A DNA stretch of 64,000 nt from Gyromitra esculenta (Eukaryota; Ascomycota; Pezizomycetes; Pezizales; Discinaceae). Both the position numbers and the translations under genes were made by a program. The stretch spans positions 2,976,001 through 3,040,000 of the forward strand of contig JBCAML010000002.1 of the NCBI GenBank assembly GCA_038503075.1, in the 5' to 3' direction. This document shows, one piece after another, positions 60,101 to 64,000 of the stretch. A model generated the notes under the pieces. The model ran no database searches, was not told the DNA's origin, and was given only the letters and a program-made list of their open reading frames with translations. The first letter of the stretch is position 1. Every line of letters starts with the position of its first letter.

Positions 60101-62039
60101 AGATCCTAGGACCACCACGTCTCTAACTTTATACGACTATAGCTGCAATATCTGTGATTTAAGGTAACCTTCAGCTTAACTTGCCCCATCGACACATCTC
60201 GGTTCCGGCTACCTGGTCATTTATTCTAGGTACTATCGATCGCATTTCTTACCTAGTAAGAAGACGACTAAATTAGCAAAGTCGCTTTCAGCAGTTTCCG
60301 GTTCACTGAGCTCTCAGTCGTGTCCTGCCGTATATAAGCCCAAGAACTAATATAATTTAAACGTTGACGACGACTAGCTTAGAATTCTTGGTAGCCTCGC
60401 TGATGGCTTTTATTAGCTTGCCCAGAGCGACAGAACTCCTCTATTTAGACTTGGCGGTTTTTATATACAGAGTAAGACTAGTCTAACCAAGCAACAATAA
60501 GTAAGCAATTCCTTTTGAAGCCTAGTTTTAACGAATAGTTATTCAGAGCTACTGCGCTCCGGGAATGTATATAATTAAATGTATATATCCTTGGTTCACG
60601 ATCCCGCGACTAACTACATGTACAGAGGATATTGCCCCTTTACATCAGCTAATGCGCAATCGCCTATTCCTATCTCTTGCCGACTTTCAAGAAACTTCTC
60701 CGGCCCCTTATTAAATGTACAGGCATTATAGCATTGCTCCAAACTTCGTAATATCCCTATATCTTAAAATCGGGATAATCAGCGGGACATTCGACCAGAC
60801 TCGGGATTTGATTGGCGGTGTGGTTCTCTCGGTAAAAATTCTTGGGGTTTCATGTGTTTTTCCTGCGCGCAGCCAAGGCTTGGGGGGCACTGCCAGCCTA
60901 GTTCTAGGGCTGTGTATAGACGGTATCTTTAGCCAGGGTACTTTGGAAACATTAGAATGATAGTTTCGTTATATTTGTTTATAGCTGTTACGGCAAGATA
61001 GAGAATTTGAATGTGTTGTATGATCGCGGTATGCTCTTTGTGACCCTGTATTGGGTAGATAAATAGTAGATGGCTCTATGGCCACGACCCAGTACGTACG
61101 GGTAGCGAGTGACGAGTCGTGATGTGACATTCCGGATGCATGCGTGGAGAACTCAGGAGATCAGAATCTTCCGACCTGCTGTATACAACCTCCCAGGATA
61201 GACGACAGATACAGTGAACACATCTTTGATCTGAGCGGTTCCGTAATTCTGCGGGGTTGGTGCTTGGCGTTTCCTGACTTTGAAAAAACATCCATACGTT
61301 CCAAGCCTGCCAAGGGAATATGTGCAGATATGCAGGTCCGTATCCGTTACCCAAACTTGCTGATATCTGTGTCTTGCCTGCCAGGGCAAGGTCTTTATTC
61401 GCCGGCTTGCCGGGTAGCGCTCATCATGTGGGGGTCTAAGCTTACAAACGGGTTTTCTTGTATCACAGGAATACAGACGCCCAGTGTTAGGTCTTGCAGC
61501 GTGAAAGATAGGCACTGGGCTATTTGGTACAGGAACAGCAACGGCATCCTTATCCTAATATAATCCATCTTGGCACCGCGCACCAAGATCTCGGCGGAGC
61601 CTTGGCCATGATGATTCGGCAAGACGGCACAGCGCTCGGCAGCAAGGCAGACGTACTCGTTCTTTTTTCTCGAACAACTTCAGGAAAAAACACCCACAGC
61701 TAGAGCTATGCGTTAATTGCAAGTTGTGAGCATTGGTTTAACGAGCAATAGCTAGAATTAGGCTCTGGATTGGCATGTATCTGTAGGAGATATATGGCTA
61801 CATGTGTTACCACTCACCATCCACGAAACGAAACATAGAATAGCACACAGCGAACCCCTCCATATCAGCCTCTCCGTGCCTGCAAGTTCATAGACAGCCT
61901 CCTAATCGCTGCTGAACCCTAACCCTGCGGCTCTGCATTCTCTTTGCTGGGACGCGCGGTCACCAGGACCTGCTCCAGACACGTGTCTATCACTATTCCA
62001 AGTCTCCCAAACATTACCTTCAATCTTCATCTCTGCCCC
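57101..62039. other. Gene-poor 4.9 kb
   Basis: No supported gene. A pyrimidine-rich leader followed by an ATG and a perfect GTAAGT donor occurs near 57412-57446, but no exon continues it. A 16-bp palindrome CATATGATATCATATG lies near 58362, a poly-C/poly-T run near 59230-59248, and TACATGTA palindromes at 59611 and 60615. A telomere-like CCCTAACCCT lies at 61917-61926. Frames of 60-140 codons at 57855, 59261 and 61076-61622 look random. Confidence 0.4.
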
Positions 62040-63138
62040 ATGTCTCCCCAAACACTACCCATAATTGGCACCGATGCTGCAAACTCCATTGAGGACCTTT
62101 CAGGCCTCATCTCGAAGGCCGCCAAGACCTCAATTCCAGAAACTCCCTACGATGTGTTGATTGACATTTGCGGTAACGATCCGGTTAGTGTACCAATATC
62201 CCCCCCTTTGGTATCTCTTACTAACGGATGCCTTTCAGCTCCTAATCCAAAGAGCCTACGAAACCCACCGGACCAACCGTAATTCCCAACAACGTTCTAA
62301 ACTACTCTCGCCAGGGTTCCCCGGCGTAATAGTTGACGAGGTGCTCCAAGAGCTCGAATATGTTCGCGGCCAAGACATCCCAGAGCTAGCCGGAACCGTG
62401 AAACGGACACCGGCGGAGGTCGATCCGCGGAATTGCTTAGTCTTCTGGGCACGGCCCACGAGTGCCGTAAAGGACATTGTGGGTGTTTTGCAGGAGAAGT
62501 TGAAGGAGCTTGCGCCAAGTTCGTCATTTATGATTTGGTGATATTGGGGGAGAGGGTGGTTTTTTTATATGCTAATTTGGTCCTGGTATATATATTCGTG
62601 GCGATTAGATATCTGGCTTATGCCCCGTGACAAACTACACCTTACTGTGCTCGAAGTAACGCATTCGAAAACACCGGATATGGTTAATACGCTGGTGGCT
62701 CAGATGAGGCCGTCGCTTGGGAGGATTATGGATTTGCCGCTGGGGAATCGTGCGACGCTTATCAGGCCGAGGTTGAGCTACGATGCTGCCGCGCTCGCGA
62801 TATCGTTCGTCCCTGCGGGCGATAGCTCGTATACGTATCACCACCTGCGCAAAGACTTTTATAAGCTTGCTGTAGAGTCTGGAGTGGCCATCGCATCGCG
62901 TTACACAGTTCCCTCGGCACATATCACTGTTGCGAGATTCATCACCACTAGGGACCATCCACAGGCCGAGCCGCTAACGAAGTGGGTGGAGGGGATCGAG
63001 GAGATAAATGGATGGTTGGCAGAGAAGTGGTCACAAGATCTCAAGTGGACGGTTGGCGAGGAAAGGGGTATTGATTTTAGTGCTGGTAGTTTGTGGTACG
63101 GTGATGGGTATAGAGTGGCCAGTGGGAAAGGGTTTTAA
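62040..63138 (+). CDS. 2H phosphoesterase (RNA ligase/cyclic phosphodiesterase-like)
   Basis: Three exons (62040-62183, 62239-62518, 62609-63138) give 317 aa. The two signature H-x-T motifs of the 2H fold are present: KLHLTVLEV (His152, Thr154) and SAHITVARF (His246, Thr248), about 94 residues apart. LVFWARPTSAVKDIVGVLQE and the joined LKELAPNIWLMPRDKLHL segment support the second splice. The fold hydrolyses 2',3'-cyclic phosphates or related phosphodiesters; in fungi this subgroup is uncharacterised, so the substrate is unknown. It is cytosolic, with no signal peptide. An in-frame Met at 61944 would add 32 residues; I prefer 62040, because the upstream part has no coding flavour. Confidence 0.85.
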
Positions 63139-64000
63139 TAAGGTCTAGACTCTGAGTGGTACGAAGGAATTTTTTGGTTAGATTTCAAGATGTTGCACGG
63201 TGTTTGCTCTTTGGGACTGGGGCTTGGAGGCCCTGAAGGAAGGCCTCTGATTTACACTGAGGGAAAATATGAAATGGGGGTAATGGTCATGGTTTATCAC
63301 TCGATCAACGTATGTGTGGCGTTTTTTAGACTATGATCGCGGATGAGTGGTACTTATTATCACTTAAGCAAGAGAAAAGGATTCAGAAGGAAGCGGTCGC
63401 TATATAAATCGTTCTCTACCCAACTATCGTGACCCATTGGCTTCGAAGTGAGAGTGTCCCGTCACTTATCAGTCCATGCATTGCCACGGTGCAATGAAGA
63501 TAGTATAATCTACGTATCATGAATGACACATTGGTATTGTGTAATCCGATATATATGAAACCATAGAACTATGCTGCTTAAATAATGAAATTTCGGAGGA
63601 GCTGTGTAACTTATATAAGAATGATATGTAAATATTACTTATACCATTCAATCAATTGTACCTTATACTTACTGTGTGTACTCAGACTACAGCTGCACAA
63701 TGTCCTTAACAGCATTCTCTCCGGATCCCAGTCCCCCAACCAAGCGCAGTAAACGAGTCTCGTCCTTCTTACAAGCAGTTTACTACTCCCGTAACCCAGC
63801 ACGAGCAGCAAATTTACGCTAGCGGATCCGGAGCTGGTGAACAAAGCCGGCTGCAGCATCTATATATTGTATGCTGGACCATCTGATTACGTGATACTCC
63901 TAATATGGAATTCAACTTGTGCACGTGCGCCATGGCATATCATTACTCAGTCTAATCTTCTCATCTTGATCAACACATATATCCAATCTTTTACCATATA
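63139..64000. other. Window end, no gene seen
   Basis: 3' flank of the phosphoesterase gene, then AT-rich DNA. The minus frame at 63635-63859 has no recognisable content. A gene could begin past the window edge. Confidence 0.4.

Overview
The window is nuclear DNA of a filamentous ascomycete (Pezizomycotina). Genes are split by short GT-AG introns, mostly 52-110 nt, often with a CTAAC/CTAAT-like branch site. The gene set is typically fungal: flotillin, Dal5-type MFS permeases, an AA9 monooxygenase with a CBM1, a family 4 rhamnogalacturonan lyase and a CE4 deacetylase. A leotiomycete-like plant-associated or saprotrophic fungus is my guess, not shown by the sequence. Exon joins were done by hand from the sequence and the encoded family motifs; every multi-exon model below except the broken BTB gene closes in frame.

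Layout. 1-7.0 kb: gene-poor, with a short inverted-repeat transposon (MITE). 7.06-7.96 kb (-): a KCTD/T1-type BTB protein. 8.5-8.8 kb: a second, nearly identical MITE in the opposite orientation. 9.85-11.79 kb (+): flotillin. 15.06-18.86 kb (-): a tandem pair of BTB proteins with coiled coils and C-terminal hydrophobic tails; the second is frameshifted in a G8 run. 20.49-22.15 kb (+): a secreted protein with a short-period Ile/Asn-Gly-Thr repeat. 23.3-25.2 kb (+): Dal5-like MFS permease. 26.1-27.2 kb (+): unknown protein. 29.7-30.9 kb (+): secreted HExxH protein.

32.2-44.8 kb is a loose run of plus-strand plant-cell-wall genes: rhamnogalacturonan lyase (32.2-34.3), an orphan 295-aa protein (35.5-36.4), AA9-CBM1 (37.5-38.9) and GH2 beta-mannosidase (41.6-44.8). 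A broken fragment of a CreA/Mig1-type zinc-finger gene sits between the last two. 46.8-47.5 kb: two more MITEs of different types. 49.3-51.2 kb (+): second MFS permease. 51.7-53.5 kb (+): an aquaporin with ten introns. 54.2-56.7 kb (-): secreted polysaccharide deacetylase with three N-terminal modules. 56.7-62.0 kb: gene-poor. 62.0-63.1 kb (+): 2H phosphoesterase.

The genes form no single pathway. The shared theme is secreted polysaccharide breakdown (pectin backbone, cellulose, mannan oligosaccharides) and wall modification, with nearby importers and a water/solute channel. The stretches between genes are long (up to about 5 kb), with few ORFs and no intact transposon genes that I can recognise. 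I found no rRNA, tRNA, CRISPR array or virus.
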